Part shown: positions 10,870 through 23,040 of the stretch, in pieces
How positions within the stretch are numbered: the stretch's first letter is position 1
Layout: every line of letters begins with the position of its first letter
DNA from: Alviniconcha marisindica
Taxonomy: Eukaryota; Mollusca; Gastropoda; Provannidae
NCBI GenBank assembly: GCA_018857735.1
Contig: JABMCL010001273.1
Location: 372,501 to 436,500, forward strand
Length of the DNA stretch: 64,000 nucleotides
Direction of reading: 5' to 3'
Translations under genes and position numbers: made by a program
The notes under the pieces: generated by a model
What the model saw: only the letters and a program-made list of their open reading frames with translations
What the model was told of the DNA's origin: nothing
The model's database searches: none

Positions 10870-11110
10870 ACTTCATTCAAAGCCACATAGGGTGCATGTG
10901 TGTTTAGCTGTAACCTGCCACCTGCACTTTTGGCAGAATGGTTGGGATCTTTTACATGCTAACATGGTAGTGAAACTGATACTGAAACAAGAATCGGCAC
11001 AGAAAGTTGACCATGGAGAAGAAAATTCTCCCGCTCTCCTGCTGGGACTCGAACCCGGGATCTTTTGATCATGTGTCTGACTCTCTAACCACTGAGCTAT
11101 CGCTGTACGT
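10870..11110 (-). mobile_element. tRNA-derived SINE-like element with intact A and B boxes
   Basis: On the minus strand, TAGCTCAGTGG (complement of 11,089-11,099) matches the Pol III box A and GGTTCGAGTCC (complement of 11,045-11,055) matches box B, with normal tRNA-like spacing. The acceptor-stem halves do not pair well, so a functional tRNA is unlikely. The body on the low-coordinate side contains GTAAAAGATCCC and CACTTTTGG-type segments that I associate with mollusc SINEs. The left boundary is approximate. Confidence 0.6.
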
Positions 11111-11871
11111 GCAGTATATGGGTGTATGTGTATGCAGGCTAGCCCTCCATTACATTTGTATTCCTTCTTTTGTGAGGATGAGTCAGTCAGCATCATTGTA
11201 CAGATGAAAAGTCTTCCAGCTGTACGTTCTGGAAGGAATGTGTGCATGTCCAGTCGACTTACTGGGAGAAGGGGAGAAAATGGTTTTGTTGTTGTTGTTG
11301 CTGCTGTTTTTTTGACAGTCGCATAGCATAGAGGGTTGCATGTTGTTTAATTCCGCTTGTTGTGTGAACTCTGGAGGTTTATGTTTATGCTTTTAAATTT
11401 TAAAGGCTTTGTATAGGATTATGAAGAGAGCAGTGCTTCTGTCATCAGTGTAGCCAGGACTGTGGTATGAACATGAATTCAAATTTATTTCACTACATAC
11501 GCATGTCCATATTTATTTTAAACCAACAGTACCGCTGTCATTTATGTCAGTCATGTGGATGATGTGTTTTCTTTACTTTGTCAACCTTCATGTTTTCTAT
11601 ATTTTATTAATACATTTCTTTTCTTCATACTGATGAGATGTTGCAACAAAGAGTAGGGTTCTTTCAGTTGGCTCTGTTTGGAAGTTAGTACAGATAAATA
11701 AAGGACTATGTCTTTACACAGAAAATTGACACTGGACTGTGCTTTGCTGCAGCTTACTGTACCAGTTTTGTGACTGTCAGCTGTCTTCTGATTTACCAGT
11801 GAACCTTTTTTATTGTCATTTTATTGTGTCTTATTTCTTTTTTTCCCTGTCTTTTTCTCTGTGTGTTTGTG

Positions 11872-11877
<6 letters not shown>
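11111..11877. other. Non-coding sequence
   Basis: AT-rich DNA with an AATAAA near 11,697 but no recognisable upstream coding exon. Confidence 0.45.
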
Positions 11878-11924
<47 letters not shown>

Positions 11925-12020
11925 AAGATTACAGTAATATTTGGTTTGTTACTTTGTTTTATCCATTTGGTCATACATCTCTTAACCAATTGTGTTACAC
12001 ACACACACACACACACACAC
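11878..12020. repeat. Paired (GT)n and (CA)n microsatellites
   Basis: A GT tract (11,878-11,922) is followed by a CA tract (about 11,998-12,020) on the same strand. The two are complementary and could form a hairpin across about 75 bp. Confidence 0.9.
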
Positions 12021-12227
12021 CTGTTATGTACTCCTTCACACACAATTATTCTGGTCGAGACCAAACTAAAACCTTGGAGGTGTGGTGCCATGTGGGTTTA
12101 AAATTCCTTTTGACAGACTTACAGTTTAGGTGACAAACTTCAGTGTTAGAGTTGCTGTTCATAACATTCTCATGGGAAGTACAACCTTTAGTCTTTGAAC
12201 AAGGTGCAAGTCCTTACCCATAAATTT

Positions 12228-12310
12228 GGCCTTGTGGTTATGGTTAGATGCTTGGCTGGTAAGCAGATGGAGCGTGGTTTGATTCTTTGAAGACATCCCA
12301 GCCTGCCTCT
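12228..12310 (+). mobile_element. tRNA-Thr-like SINE head (degenerate)
   Basis: The sequence has a box A-like TGGTTATGGTTAGATG, an anticodon-loop-like CTGGTAA (GGT) and a box B-like GTGGTTTGATTC in the right order. Mismatches in both boxes suggest a decayed tRNA-derived element rather than a tRNA gene. Confidence 0.4.
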
Positions 12311-13519
12311 GAGCACATGACTGGAAGTCTTAATCTCTCAGTCCCCGTCATCAGTTCACCCTGTGCTTAGTCCACCCAGCTGCCTTCTCCTCTAGTCTAT
12401 CATTAATGATACAGTCACTGTGGAAAATCAGTCCCTTACCCCTTAGAATAGAGACAGGGTATCCATTATTAACAGTTTCCTGCTTGGTCAGTAAATTGTT
12501 GTGAGGGCATGCACGCCAGCTGTAAAATATTCATGCTATGATTGATAGACCTGGATACTGACCCAGCTTGCTGATCCAAAGAGAAATCCACTCCACTCGA
12601 GTGATGCTTGGTTTGGCATAGTGCATTCTTGCTAGATAGTATATATTAGTGGATTTTTGGGACTGATTATAGACTAAAGTCTTCATTTTTAATGTGCATG
12701 AACAGCTGTAGTGATTAGTGTTAAGTGACATTCCACCTAGCCACATCACCAGTTGGATACTTTTTTCTTTTTGTATTGGGGGGGGGGGGGGTGGAGAGGG
12801 GTAGGTCAGGACTGGATGATATGGGAATACCAGTCACAAATTATGTGAAACTTTCCATGATGGTGATATTTGTCAGCCTTACTCATTCACACCTCCCCCC
12901 CCCCCCCCCTCCAAGTGACACCATGTCTTATTTTAACATCTCAGCAGGGGAAAAACTTATAATTTTAGGTTGTATTTTTGTGTAAGTTCTTAATCCAATC
13001 AAGTTTAAATTTTGTGTAATAATATAATTAAAGACAAGCTCTAAGTCAGGTATATAATGTTATTAATACTTTAGGCTAGCAGCCAGTGATGGTAATTGCC
13101 CCCCCCCCCCCTCCCCACCCCCCCAGCCATTAATGTTGGCTGTCTTTCAGAGACTGCAGTTTAATAAATAAAAATTAACAAAGAACAGAAGAAAAAAAAG
13201 AAGAGATCTTTGAAATTGCACAGTGATTGATTTCTAGATCATGTTTTTTTTTTAGTTCCTGTTTTTGTTTGTTTGCCTTTCTGTTATTTCTTTAGTCTGT
13301 CAGTAGTGGCCTTTTTTGGTTATGTTTGACCTGACATTGAACTTGATATGACTCCACTTCAGCCATGGAGGTAGAGAGTGCAGTGGGGTTTGTGGTGAAT
13401 GTCAGTCTAATGTGTGCATTCTGTTTGGTCTTCCTTCCATTGGCAGATTCTGCTTTGTTTGTTTTCCATGGTTTACAGCTTATTGTTGCCAGATCCTCCT
13501 GTCTGTTTTCTCTACAATC

Positions 13520-13533
<14 letters not shown>
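12311..13533. other. Non-coding sequence with G-run and C-run pair
   Basis: Unique AT-rich DNA. A G-run at 12,779-12,791 and a C-run at about 12,895-12,909 are inverted relative to each other; another C-run lies near 13,100. No supported coding exon. Confidence 0.45.

Positions 13534-13571
<38 letters not shown>
13534..13571. repeat. (GT)n microsatellite
   Basis: GT dinucleotides, part of a tract starting near 13,521. Confidence 0.9.
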
Positions 13572-13574
<3 letters not shown>

Positions 13575-13694
13575 ATTTGTTTCAGTTCATTGTTTTTACA
13601 TTTTTGCACAATCCTCAACTGAAGTTGGTTTGGCTGCTTGTGCCTAGTCACCTTGGCATTTGGCATAAATGGCTAAGGTAACTGCCCCTTCACA

Positions 13695-14225
13695 TGACCT
13701 TAGATCCAGTGCTTCTATATTAAGTTGGATCCAGTTCTTTGATGTGAAAATTAGATCCAGTGTTTGCACACAAAGAGAGGTCTGTCTTTGTAGGAACTAT
13801 GTTTCAGTGCTTGTATCTTAAATTAGATCAAGTTCTTTGATGTGGAAGTTAGATCCAGTGTTTACACATACAGGGAGGTCAGTTTTGGCCATTGCTTGTG
13901 ATTAAGTTAGATCCAGTGCCTGTATATGAAGTTAGTTCCAATGTTTGTACACACAGTAAGAGTTAGTCTTTGTACACAGAGTAAGACCTAATGTATGTAC
14001 TTACTGTTAGATCCAGTGTAGGCACACAAACTGATTCAGTATTTGTACACAGAGTAAGAGCTAGTCTTTGTACACAGAGTAAGAACTAATGTATGTACAT
14101 ACTGTTAGATCCAGTGTAGGCACACAAACTGATTCAGTATTTGTACACAAAGTAAGAGCCAGTGTAGGTACACAACATGTGATCCAGTATTTGTACACAA
14201 AGTTAGATCCAGCACAAGTGCTTAA
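13695..14225. repeat. Degenerate tandem repeat around TTAGATCCAGTG
   Basis: Diverged units combine TTAGATCCAGTG with TTTGTACACA and GTAAGA at intervals of about 30-60 bp. A longer block near 13,975-14,090 is duplicated. The array is older and more decayed than its neighbours. Confidence 0.7.
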
Positions 14226-17110
14226 GATTAAAAAAGGACAGAGTATTCCACATCTTTGGTTTTGAGAGTCAGATCACTGTGTGGATGTCGTTTTTCTCAC
14301 ATTTTGTGTTTTATTTCTAGTTGGCTTACTGAAATGGCCAGCATAAGCACATTTTGTGTTGTGTTCAGTGTCTTTTTGCTCTGTATTGCAGTTTTGTTTG
14401 CTTCTCTTTATAGTTTAGTTGTACCGCCCCTCCCATTAATGGAGCAGACATGATGTGCCTTTGTATCATCTTTTCTCCTATACCTTGAACTTAATCCTAG
14501 AATAGTCCAAATCACTGATCTGAATGTGAACAGTTATTATTGTCAAAATTGTCAACTGAGACCAAACACAGCATAAGCCTTTGGCATCCCAAGACCTTTC
14601 TGTTCTGAAGAAAGGTTATTTAATGTTGTAGTTGTTTACTTCTTCCAAATCATTCATCCCCAGAATTCTCAATTTTGCATCAATGTGAACATTTTTTAAG
14701 TATGGTCAGCTTAAAAAAGGAGAGAGAGAGAGAGAGGGGGGGTACACACACAAGAATTCAGTTGCGTAATTGTTGAATTTGTTATTATTGTGTTAGATCT
14801 AGGGGGAAATAACTGGTTTGGACTCTTTTCTCCTCCCTTTTCACATTCATTTTAAGGATCAGCTGTATTTGCTCTTTTCTTTCTTTCTTTTTTGTTGTTG
14901 TTGTATAGCTGTTTTGGGTTTTGTTGATTTTCTTTGCTATATTTTGTTGTTGTGGGGGGGGTGGAACTCGCATGAAAAGTCATATAAGTCTGTATAATGA
15001 TCAGTGCTAGCTGTCTGCCTGTGACACCACCATAAGTGTATTCACTTCATCGTTGCCTGCTTAAACAATGTCCTGTGGTGACCCTGCGTGGTTGACAGGA
15101 TGTTAAAATGAACTACTAAATTGACTGACTGCTGAAACCAGTTGATCACAAAGTCACAGCAGCATCTGATGAAAACAGACTGAATTAACAGGGAAAATGC
15201 AGCAAGTGTGCAATGATAGGCTTAAAAGAAATTAGCCTTAGCAGTGTTGGAGAAGAAAAAAAAGAGAGCATGTTTTGTATGAATGTTTGTTACTTTAGTC
15301 ATGATTTGTGTTGCATTATTTTTTTCATCTGCCAGAAAACTTTACCAGAATAATATATATATTCTAGTATGAGTTAAAAATGAATTGTGGTAAAACCCAA
15401 TAGACTAACATACCTGCTGCGATAGGTCGTCCAAGTGTCACTGTATGAAGTGTGGGGGGAAACGGCACACAACTTGGTAATGAGCTTGTGAAACAAGTGT
15501 CAGTGGTGGTGTCCAAAACACCCTATAAAATCAATAAAAAATTCAACAGTGTGTTCAATCGCAATACATTTACTGGGATGGTGTCCAAAGAAGTTGCGGT
15601 ATAAAATGAATGGCACATTGAATCGCAGAACGTTTTCTGTGAATCGTGTTCTTTTGACCTTCTCCAGTCACTCACAAAGTTTAGCCTGTGAAGCTTAGTT
15701 CCTGAAGTAGTGTGAGCTACATGTTGAAACTGCTTATTGGATTTGTAATAAGGAAAGTTACTGCCCCTCCGTCAAACCTTTTTTCTTCTTCTAGATTGCC
15801 TCCCTTGACTTTTTATGTATAACTGGTATGTATTTGTACATATATGTATATTGATGGTTGAACTTTGTTGTAGGTATTTGATGTGAGTAGATTGAGCATT
15901 TTTTTTCATTTTTTTTTCTTCAGTTCAATTGAATGTGTGTCCATTGAAAATTCACCCTTTTCTCATTTTTGTCCTGGTGTTTGCTCCTTATTATTTGGCA
16001 CAGCTTACACAGTCTGAAATGATTTAAATAATTTAATACTTGTTTAGTTGGTTTGTTTCATTTATTTTTCCATTCATTTAATCAATTAATCTTTATTTTT
16101 TGTTTTTATTTTGTTTAATTTTTTTATAGCACACTTTTAATTAATGAAAGACAGAACAGTCCACATGAGTTTCCATTCAAGACCACACTGTATATGTTAC
16201 ATATATGTGCTTGAGTCATTATTTATGCTTGTGTTGACCTGAGGGATTAAGCAAACTTATGTCAGGAGTCTGCTTTTCAGTTTTGTTTATTTGTTTCTTG
16301 ACTCTTGCCACACAGTCCGTTTTCAGTGCCCAGTACCCCTTTTTCATTTTTGAGTTTGGATGTTCTTGGTTTTGGTGTCACCACTTCTTTTGATTTCATT
16401 GTCTTTTTCTACAGCTTCTTTTCTTTTTTCTTTTTGTTCATTACAGTTTGTTACATGGATCTTGGTACATGTATTGTGATTGGCTGTTGTAGCTCCTCCC
16501 CCTTTACATTACTTATGAAACTCCAATGTCTTGATCATTTTGATTGGCTGAACAACATTCCTGTTTGCATGAAGTATTTTGATTGGCTGTACAACACTCC
16601 TCTTTGCATGCTTATTCCTTTATGTGTGGAGTACTGGTACTGTGCTCGTTTGAACAATCATTTTGAGTTGTGTACACATCACTGTTAACCTTTTCACCGC
16701 TGGTTTGCATAGAGTCCTTAGTCCTGTTAACCATTGCTTCACAAAGTTCACTTTTAGACAAACCTTCAAGTCCTCATTCACCGAGTCTTTTTAATGGGAT
16801 GATGATGATGATGATGATGACAGTGGTACTTAATTTAACACCCAGTCATCATAAAGGTCATATCAAAGCAAAGCATAATTCATCAACTTGCAAGTAACAA
16901 TCTAATTCATTGTTCATTAATCGTGTAACCATGACCAAAACAACAGCCACCACCCAAAAAACAAAAACAAAAAAAGACGAAAAAGAAAAGAAATCGAATG
17001 AACTAGGATAGAGAGGCAGAAAGTAGAAAGATAAATACTTGTTTTTTAGCACCTGGTCAGCCATGACAGTTGTATTTGGGCAAAACACATTTAGTCAGAA
17101 CAGAGACAGC
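14226..17110. other. Long non-coding AT-rich interval
   Basis: No exon is recognisable. It contains a GA tract (14,721-14,735), a SINE-like core at 15,070, several T-rich stretches, two related blocks around GATTGGCTG (16,480-16,600) and a GAT repeat (16,798-16,820). Confidence 0.5.
15070..15110 (+). repeat. SINE-like core, copy 3
   Basis: TCCTGTGGTGACCCTGCGTG followed by GTTGACAGGATGTTAAAAT aligns with the copies at 3262 and 9851. Confidence 0.5.
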
Positions 17111-17154
17111 AGCAGCTAGAAATGCGTGGTTCCTGTCAATGCATACATACACGT

Positions 17155-17215
17155 GCACACACGCAAGCACACACACGCGCACACACACTCACTCACTCAC
17201 TCACACACAGACACA

Positions 17216-17252
<37 letters not shown>

Positions 17253-17300
17253 CCCCCCCCCCACCCCCTCCCCCCCCCCTCCAACACCACACACACACAC
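17155..17300. repeat. (CA)n microsatellite with C-rich run
   Basis: A CA/CACT tract is followed by a C-rich segment at about 17,251-17,281 and another short CA tract. Confidence 0.93.
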
Positions 17301-17345
17301 AGAGCTAGGACAACTCAGTGCCTCCCAGCATGACTGTCAGTGGCA

Positions 17346-18105
17346 GTAAGCAGCAGTTACAGTGGTGATCAGACAGCAGTTACAGTGGTGATCAGTCAGC
17401 AGTTACAGTGGTGATCAGACAGCAGTTACAGTGGTGATCAGGCAGCAGTTACAGTGGTGATCAGGCAGCAGTTACAGTGGTGATCAGTCAGCAGTTACAG
17501 TGGTGATCAGGCAGACATGGGTTACAGTGGTGATCAGTCAGCAGTTACAGTGGTGATCAAGATACAGTGGTGATCAGTCAGCAGTTACAGTGGTGATCAG
17601 TCAGCAGTTACAGTGGTGTCAGTCAGCAGTTACAGTGGTGATCAGACAGCAGTTACAGTGGTGATCAGTCAGCAGTTACAGTGGTGATCAGTCAGCAGTT
17701 ACAGTGGTGATCAGTCAGCAGTTACAGTGGTGATCAGTCAGCAGTTACAGTGGTGATCAGTCAGCAGTTACAGTGGTGATCAGTCAGCAGTTACAGTGGT
17801 GGTCAGTCAGCAGTTACAGTGGTGATCAGACAGTGGTGATCAGTCAGCAGTTACAGTGGTGATCAGTCAGCAGTTACAGTGGTGATCAGACAGCAGTTAC
17901 AGTGGTGATCAGACAGTGGTGATCAGTCAGCAGTTACAGTGGTGTCAGTCAGCAGTTACAGTGGTGTCAGTCAGCAGTTACAGTGGTGATCAGACAGTGG
18001 TGATCAGTCAGCAGTTACAGTGGTGATCAGTCAGCAGTTACAGTGGTGATCAGACAGCAGTTACAGTGGTGATCAGACAGCAGTTACAGTGGTGATCAGA
18101 CAGCA
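17346..18105. repeat. 23-bp minisatellite (about 30 units)
   Basis: Units combine CAGCAGTTACAGTGG with TGATCAGT or TGATCAGA. Shortened units lacking CAGCAGTTA (for example ACAGTGGTGATCAG) recur, showing slippage inside the array. Confidence 0.95.
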
Positions 18106-18201
18106 GGGGAAATGTCGGGCAGACAGTTGAGGATCCAGTTTCCACTGTCAGCAGACACTGGCTGGTCTGCCCTGATGGGCGGGAGGCCCCGCTCAGCCTG
18201 C

Positions 18202-18262
18202 TAGTCCTTAGAGTGCTAGTCCTTAGAGTGCTAGTCCTTAGAGTGCTAGTCCTTAGAGTGCC
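18202..18262. repeat. 18-bp tandem repeat (4 copies)
   Basis: Four exact copies of a unit containing CTAGTCCTTAGAGTG. Confidence 0.9.
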
Positions 18263-18289
18263 CTCGGCTCTCCTCTTGCTGTACCCTGC

Positions 18290-18805
18290 CTTAACTGACT
18301 GCTGTTCATTTTACACACTCACTGTGGAATAGATCACTGTAACTGCTGTTCATTTTACACACTCACTGTGGAATAGATCACTGTAACTGCTGTTCATTTT
18401 ACACACTCACTATGGAATAGATCACTGTAACTGACTGCTGTTCATTTTACACACTCACTGTGGAATAGATCACTGTAACTGACTGCTGTTCATTTTACAC
18501 ACTCACTGTGGAATAGATCACTGTAACTGACTGCTGTTCATTTTACACACTCACTGTGGAATAGATCACTGTAACTGACTGCTGTTCATTTTACACACTC
18601 ACTGTGGAATAGATCACTGTAACTGCTGTTCATTTTACACACTCACTGTGGAATAGATCACTGTAACTGCTGTTCATTTTACACACTCACTGTGGAATAG
18701 ATCACTGTAACTGCTGTTCATTTTACACACTCACTATGGAATAGATCACTGTAACTGACTGCTGTTCATTTTACACACTCACTGTGGAATAGATCACTGT
18801 AACGC
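18290..18805. repeat. 45/49-bp minisatellite (about 11 copies)
   Basis: Units contain CTGCTGTTCATTTTACACAC and GTGGAATAGATCACTGTAA. Two length classes differ by a GACT insertion and are interspersed. Confidence 0.94.
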
Positions 18806-18879
18806 TGTGTCATTCACAACACTGGTGTCACCTAGATCACTGCAAATGTCCATCCCCCTAAGAACAATGAGTGTCCAAC

Positions 18880-20725
18880 GCCCTCAAACAACAATGCAGT
18901 GTCCACCCCCTAAACAACAATGCAGTGTCCACCCCCTAAACAACAATGCAGTGTCCACCCCCTAAACAACAATGCAGTGTCCACCCCCTAAACAACAATG
19001 CAGTGTCCACCCCACATAAACAACAATGCAGTGTCCACCCCCAAAACACACAATGCAGTGTCCACCCCACAAAACAACAATGCAGTGTCCACCCCACAAA
19101 CAACAATGCAGTGTCCACCCCACAAAACAACAATGCAGTGTCCACCCCACAAACAACAATGCAGTGTCCACCCCACAAACAACAATGCAGTGTCCACCCC
19201 ACAACAACAATGCAGTGTCCACCCCCAAACAACAATGCAGTGTCCACCCCCTAAACAACAATGCAGTGTCCACCCCCTAAACAACAATGCAGTGTCCACC
19301 CCCTAAACAACAATGCAGTGTCCACCCCCTAAACAACAATGCAGTGTCCACCCCCTAAAAAACAATGCAGTGTCCACCCCCTAAACAACAATGCAGTGTC
19401 CACCCCCTAAACAACAATGCAGTGTCCACCCCCACAAACAACAATGCAGTGTCCACCCCCAAACAACAATGCAGTGTCCACCCCCTAAACAACAATGCAG
19501 TGTCCACCCCCAAACAACAATGCAGTGTCCACCCCACAAACAACAATGCAGTGTCCACCCCCTAAACAACAATGCAGTGTCCACCCCCTAAACAACAATG
19601 CAGTGTCCACCCCACAAAACAACAATGCAGTGTCCACCCCACAAACAACAATGCAGTGTCCACCCCCTAAACAACAATGCAGTCCACCCCCAAACAACAA
19701 TGCAGTGTCCACCCCACAAACAACAATGCAGTGTCCACCCCACAAACAACAATGCAGTCTCCACCCCCACCCCAAAAAACAATGCAGTGTCCACCCCCTA
19801 AACAACAATGCAGTGTCCACCCCACAAACAACAATGCAGTGTCCACCCCCTAAACAACAATGCAGTGTCCACACCCCCTCAAACAACAATGCAGTGTCCA
19901 CCCCACAAACAACAATGCAGTGTCCACCCCCACAACAACAACAATGCAGTGTCCACCCCCTAAACAACAATGCAGTGTCCACCCCACAAACAACAATGCA
20001 GTGTCCACCCCACAAAACAACAATGCAGTGTCCACCCCCTAAACAACAATGCAGTGTCCACCCCACAAAACAACAATGCAGTGTCCACCCCACAAAACAA
20101 CAATGCAGTGTCCACCCCCTAAACAACAATGCAGTGTCCACCCCCAAACAACAATGCAGTCCACCCCACAAACAACAATGCAGTGTCCCACCCCACAAAC
20201 AACAATGCAGTGTCCACCCCCAAACAACAATGCAGTGTCCACCCCACAAACAACAATGCAGTGTCCACCCCACAAAACAACAATGCAGTGTCCACCCCCT
20301 AAACAACAATGCAGTGTCCACCCCCTAAACAAACAATGCAGTGTCCACCCCCAAACAACAACAGTGTCCACCCCCAAACAACAATGCAGTGTCCACCCCC
20401 TAAACAACAATGCAGTGTCCACCCCCAAACAACAATGCAGTGTCCACCCCACAAACAACAATGCAGTGTCCACCCCACAAAACAACAATGCAGTGTCCAC
20501 CCCACAAAACAACAATGCAGTGTCCACCCCCTAAACAACAATGCAGTATCCACCCCAAACAACAATGCAGTGTCCACCCCACAAAACAACAATGCAGTGT
20601 CCACCCCACAAACAACAATGCAGTGTCCACCCCCCTAAACAACAATGCAGTGTCCACCCCACAAAACAACAATGCAGTGTCCACCCCCTAAACAACAATG
20701 CAGTGTCCACCCCCTAAACAACAAC
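18880..20725. repeat. 26-bp minisatellite, about 70 units
   Basis: About 1.85 kb of a unit made of AACAACAATGCAGTGTCCAC and CCCCTA or CCCACA. The unit is not a multiple of three and contains no stop in most phases, so long frames run through it on both strands; none is a gene. The + strand is strongly C over G biased. Confidence 0.97.
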
Positions 20726-20883
20726 AACAGAATGGGAAGAAATGATTAAATTCAATAAGCTGCAAAGCCTGCCTCAACTGACTGCTGTTCATTGAACAAA
20801 CTCACTGTGCAACAGATCAAGGAAAGTGGTGTCAGTAGATGAAGCTTAGTAAGTACAACCATCATGCAGTCACTGCCCCCACA

Positions 20884-20886
<3 letters not shown>

Positions 20887-20957
<71 letters not shown>
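20887..20957. repeat. (CA)n microsatellite
   Basis: About 70 bp of pure CA followed by an A/AAC-rich stretch. Confidence 0.97.
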
Positions 20958-20961
<4 letters not shown>

Positions 20962-21029
20962 ACAAAAACAACAACACAACAACTACAAAACAAAAACAAA
21001 CAGAAAACAACAGCTTAATAAGGGTCAAG

Positions 21030-21620
21030 CGGTTACTTAGTTGGTGTTCAATCAACCACATAGGGCTATTTCAGGGCTATGGTTTCACTGGGTTACTTAG
21101 TTGGTGTTCAATCAACCACATAGGGCTATTTCAGGGCTATAGTTTCACTGGGTTACTTAGTTGGTGCTCAGTCAACCACATAGGGCTATATCAGGGCTAT
21201 GGTTTTACAGGGTTAATTGGTGCTCAGTCAACCACATAGGGCTATATGAGGGCTATGGTTTCACTGGGTTAGTTAGTTGGTGCTCAGTCAACCACATAGG
21301 GCTATATGAGGGCTATGGTTTCACTGGGCTAGTTAGTTGGTGCTCAGTCAACCACATAGGGCTATATGAGGGCTATGGTTTCACTGGGTTAGTTGGTGCC
21401 TTGAGCCCAGTCAGGCACATAGGGCTATATGAGGGCTATGGTTTCACTGGGTTAGTTGGTGCTCAGTCAACCACATGGGGCTATATGAGGGCTATGGTTT
21501 CACTGGGCTAGTTAGTTGGTGCTCAGTCAACCACATAGGGCTATATGAGGGCTATGGTTTCACTGGGCTAGTTGGTGCCTTGAGCCCAGTCAGGCACGTA
21601 GGGCTATATGAGGGCTAAAG
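21030..21620 (+). repeat. About 60-bp tandem array related to a SINE-like head
   Basis: About ten units contain GTTGGTG, TCAGTCAACCACATAGGG and CTATATGAGGGCTATGGTTT. The GTCAACCAC...AGGGCTAT segment resembles single sequences at 59,970 (GCCCAGTCAACCATTATGG) and 61,305 (GCCCAGACAACCAGGATGG), so the array seems to be an amplified fragment of a dispersed repeat. Confidence 0.88.
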
Positions 21621-22300
21621 GATGAGGAGGTGATGAGGTACTCTGTGTGTACGTGTATGCACACACACCTGCACTCACACACATGTGCACAGACATGGAC
21701 AGACAAACATACATAGCCAGTTGCAATACCCATTAGGATATGTACCTTGCAGAAATCAATACTCATATTTTATATGCACCACAAAGCACCGAAACCCAAC
21801 ACTTTATATTGATGAGTTGGGGGGCGGGGGCGGACCCATACCCATCATGGATGAGGAATTGCTGTAGGGGGAAAAGGAAGGGGGGGTGGGGGGAGTAGGC
21901 GGACCAGTACCCATCATTTTATATAGATGAGGAGTGGGGGGGGGGGGGGGGGGGGGGGGGAGCATTGAATTGCCTGTCAGTTAATGATGAAGAAATTGAA
22001 TGCAGCGAGAATGCAAAAACCAGAGTGGGCGAATTGCAGTCAGCAGGCTGAGGCAGCTAATGCACGCAGCAGCACACAGCGTGGCACTCACTCAGTGGTC
22101 TGACCTACTGCCGGCGAAAAGAGGAAACATTGGATGGCTGAGGGTAGCTGGGCAATGCTGAGGTCCTCCTTTCTGCATTCCCTCCCCTTGGGATTTGCTG
22201 GAGCCGCGCATAATTGAGACGACACCCAGAGTAACAACTGGAAAGCAGTCAAAAGTTTAGCCTCTAATGAGGCCATTCGCACGGTGGAATGAAATCAAGG
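21621..22300. other. Non-coding sequence with poly-G tracts
   Basis: Contains diverged duplicate segments around ATGGATGAGG and a G-run at about 21,937-21,960. No exon is supported. Confidence 0.45.
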
Positions 22301-22369
22301 GGGGCTGAGACATTTCCGCTAATGCTTTGGGGTGTTCGCTGGGTTCAGGAATAGTTGGCAGTGTATACA

Positions 22370-22520
22370 CGTGCGTGCACACGCATGTACGTGCAGACAC
22401 TCCACACACTTGCAGACATAGACACACACACACACGCTAATGTGCACACATGCATGTGCACACATGCACACACATGCACGCACGCACATGCGCACGCATG
22501 CATGGGTGTGCTTGTGCATG
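22370..22520. repeat. Imperfect CA/CATG microsatellite
   Basis: CA-rich sequence interspersed with GCATG and CACGCA units. Confidence 0.85.
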
Positions 22521-23040
22521 CACAGAAAGATCAACAGTAATTACATGTTTATACTTTGCACAATTACAGTATTTGGCACAGCTAAGAGAGAGCTGGAGAG
22601 AAATTTGTTCTGGAAGGTGGAACACTTGATGGAAGGTGCGGGCCGATGCACTATTGATCAGTGGCAGCTACATGTAGTGCAACCCTCTCCCTGCCGTCCT
22701 TGGAGGTCCAACTTCCTGAAGGAATCAGGGCCAAAACAGCTGATGACGATCTCAAAAAAGGATTGAAGGAAAAAGAAGAAGAGAGAGGAAAAAGGGTTTT
22801 AGCAATACCGTCCAAGCCAGTGGGGGTGGGGTGGCAGTTTGGGGGGTGTACAATGAAAAAGAAGGAAAGAAGAAAAAAGAAAGAAGCAAGTACTGATCAG
22901 GTGCAGTTGGAGAAGAAGCAGGAATGGAGGAACAGGAGAAGAAAGGAGGACTGGAGGAAAGAGAGAAGAAAGGAGGAATGGGAGGAAGAAAGAAGGACTG
23001 AAGGAATAGGAGGAAGAAAGAAGGACTGAAGAAAAGGGAG
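22521..23040. other. Non-coding purine-rich sequence
   Basis: AG-rich DNA on the + strand (GAAGAAAG-type motifs). Frames here give Lys/Glu/Arg polymers and are not supported as exons. Confidence 0.45.

Noticed and set aside
11036..11107. Functional tRNA gene on the minus strand
   Set aside because: A and B boxes are present, but acceptor-stem halves and anticodon stem do not pair properly; a tRNA-derived SINE fits better.
17346..18105. Regular direct repeats suggestive of a CRISPR array
   Set aside because: Units are head-to-tail without unique spacers, and the DNA is clearly eukaryotic.
19485..20328. Frames of about 278 residues on both strands in the 26-bp array
   Set aside because: The unit is 26 bp, so all phases are cycled and most lack stops. 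The predicted proteins are pure repeat translations (MQCPP/NNNAVSTP or MDTALLF types).
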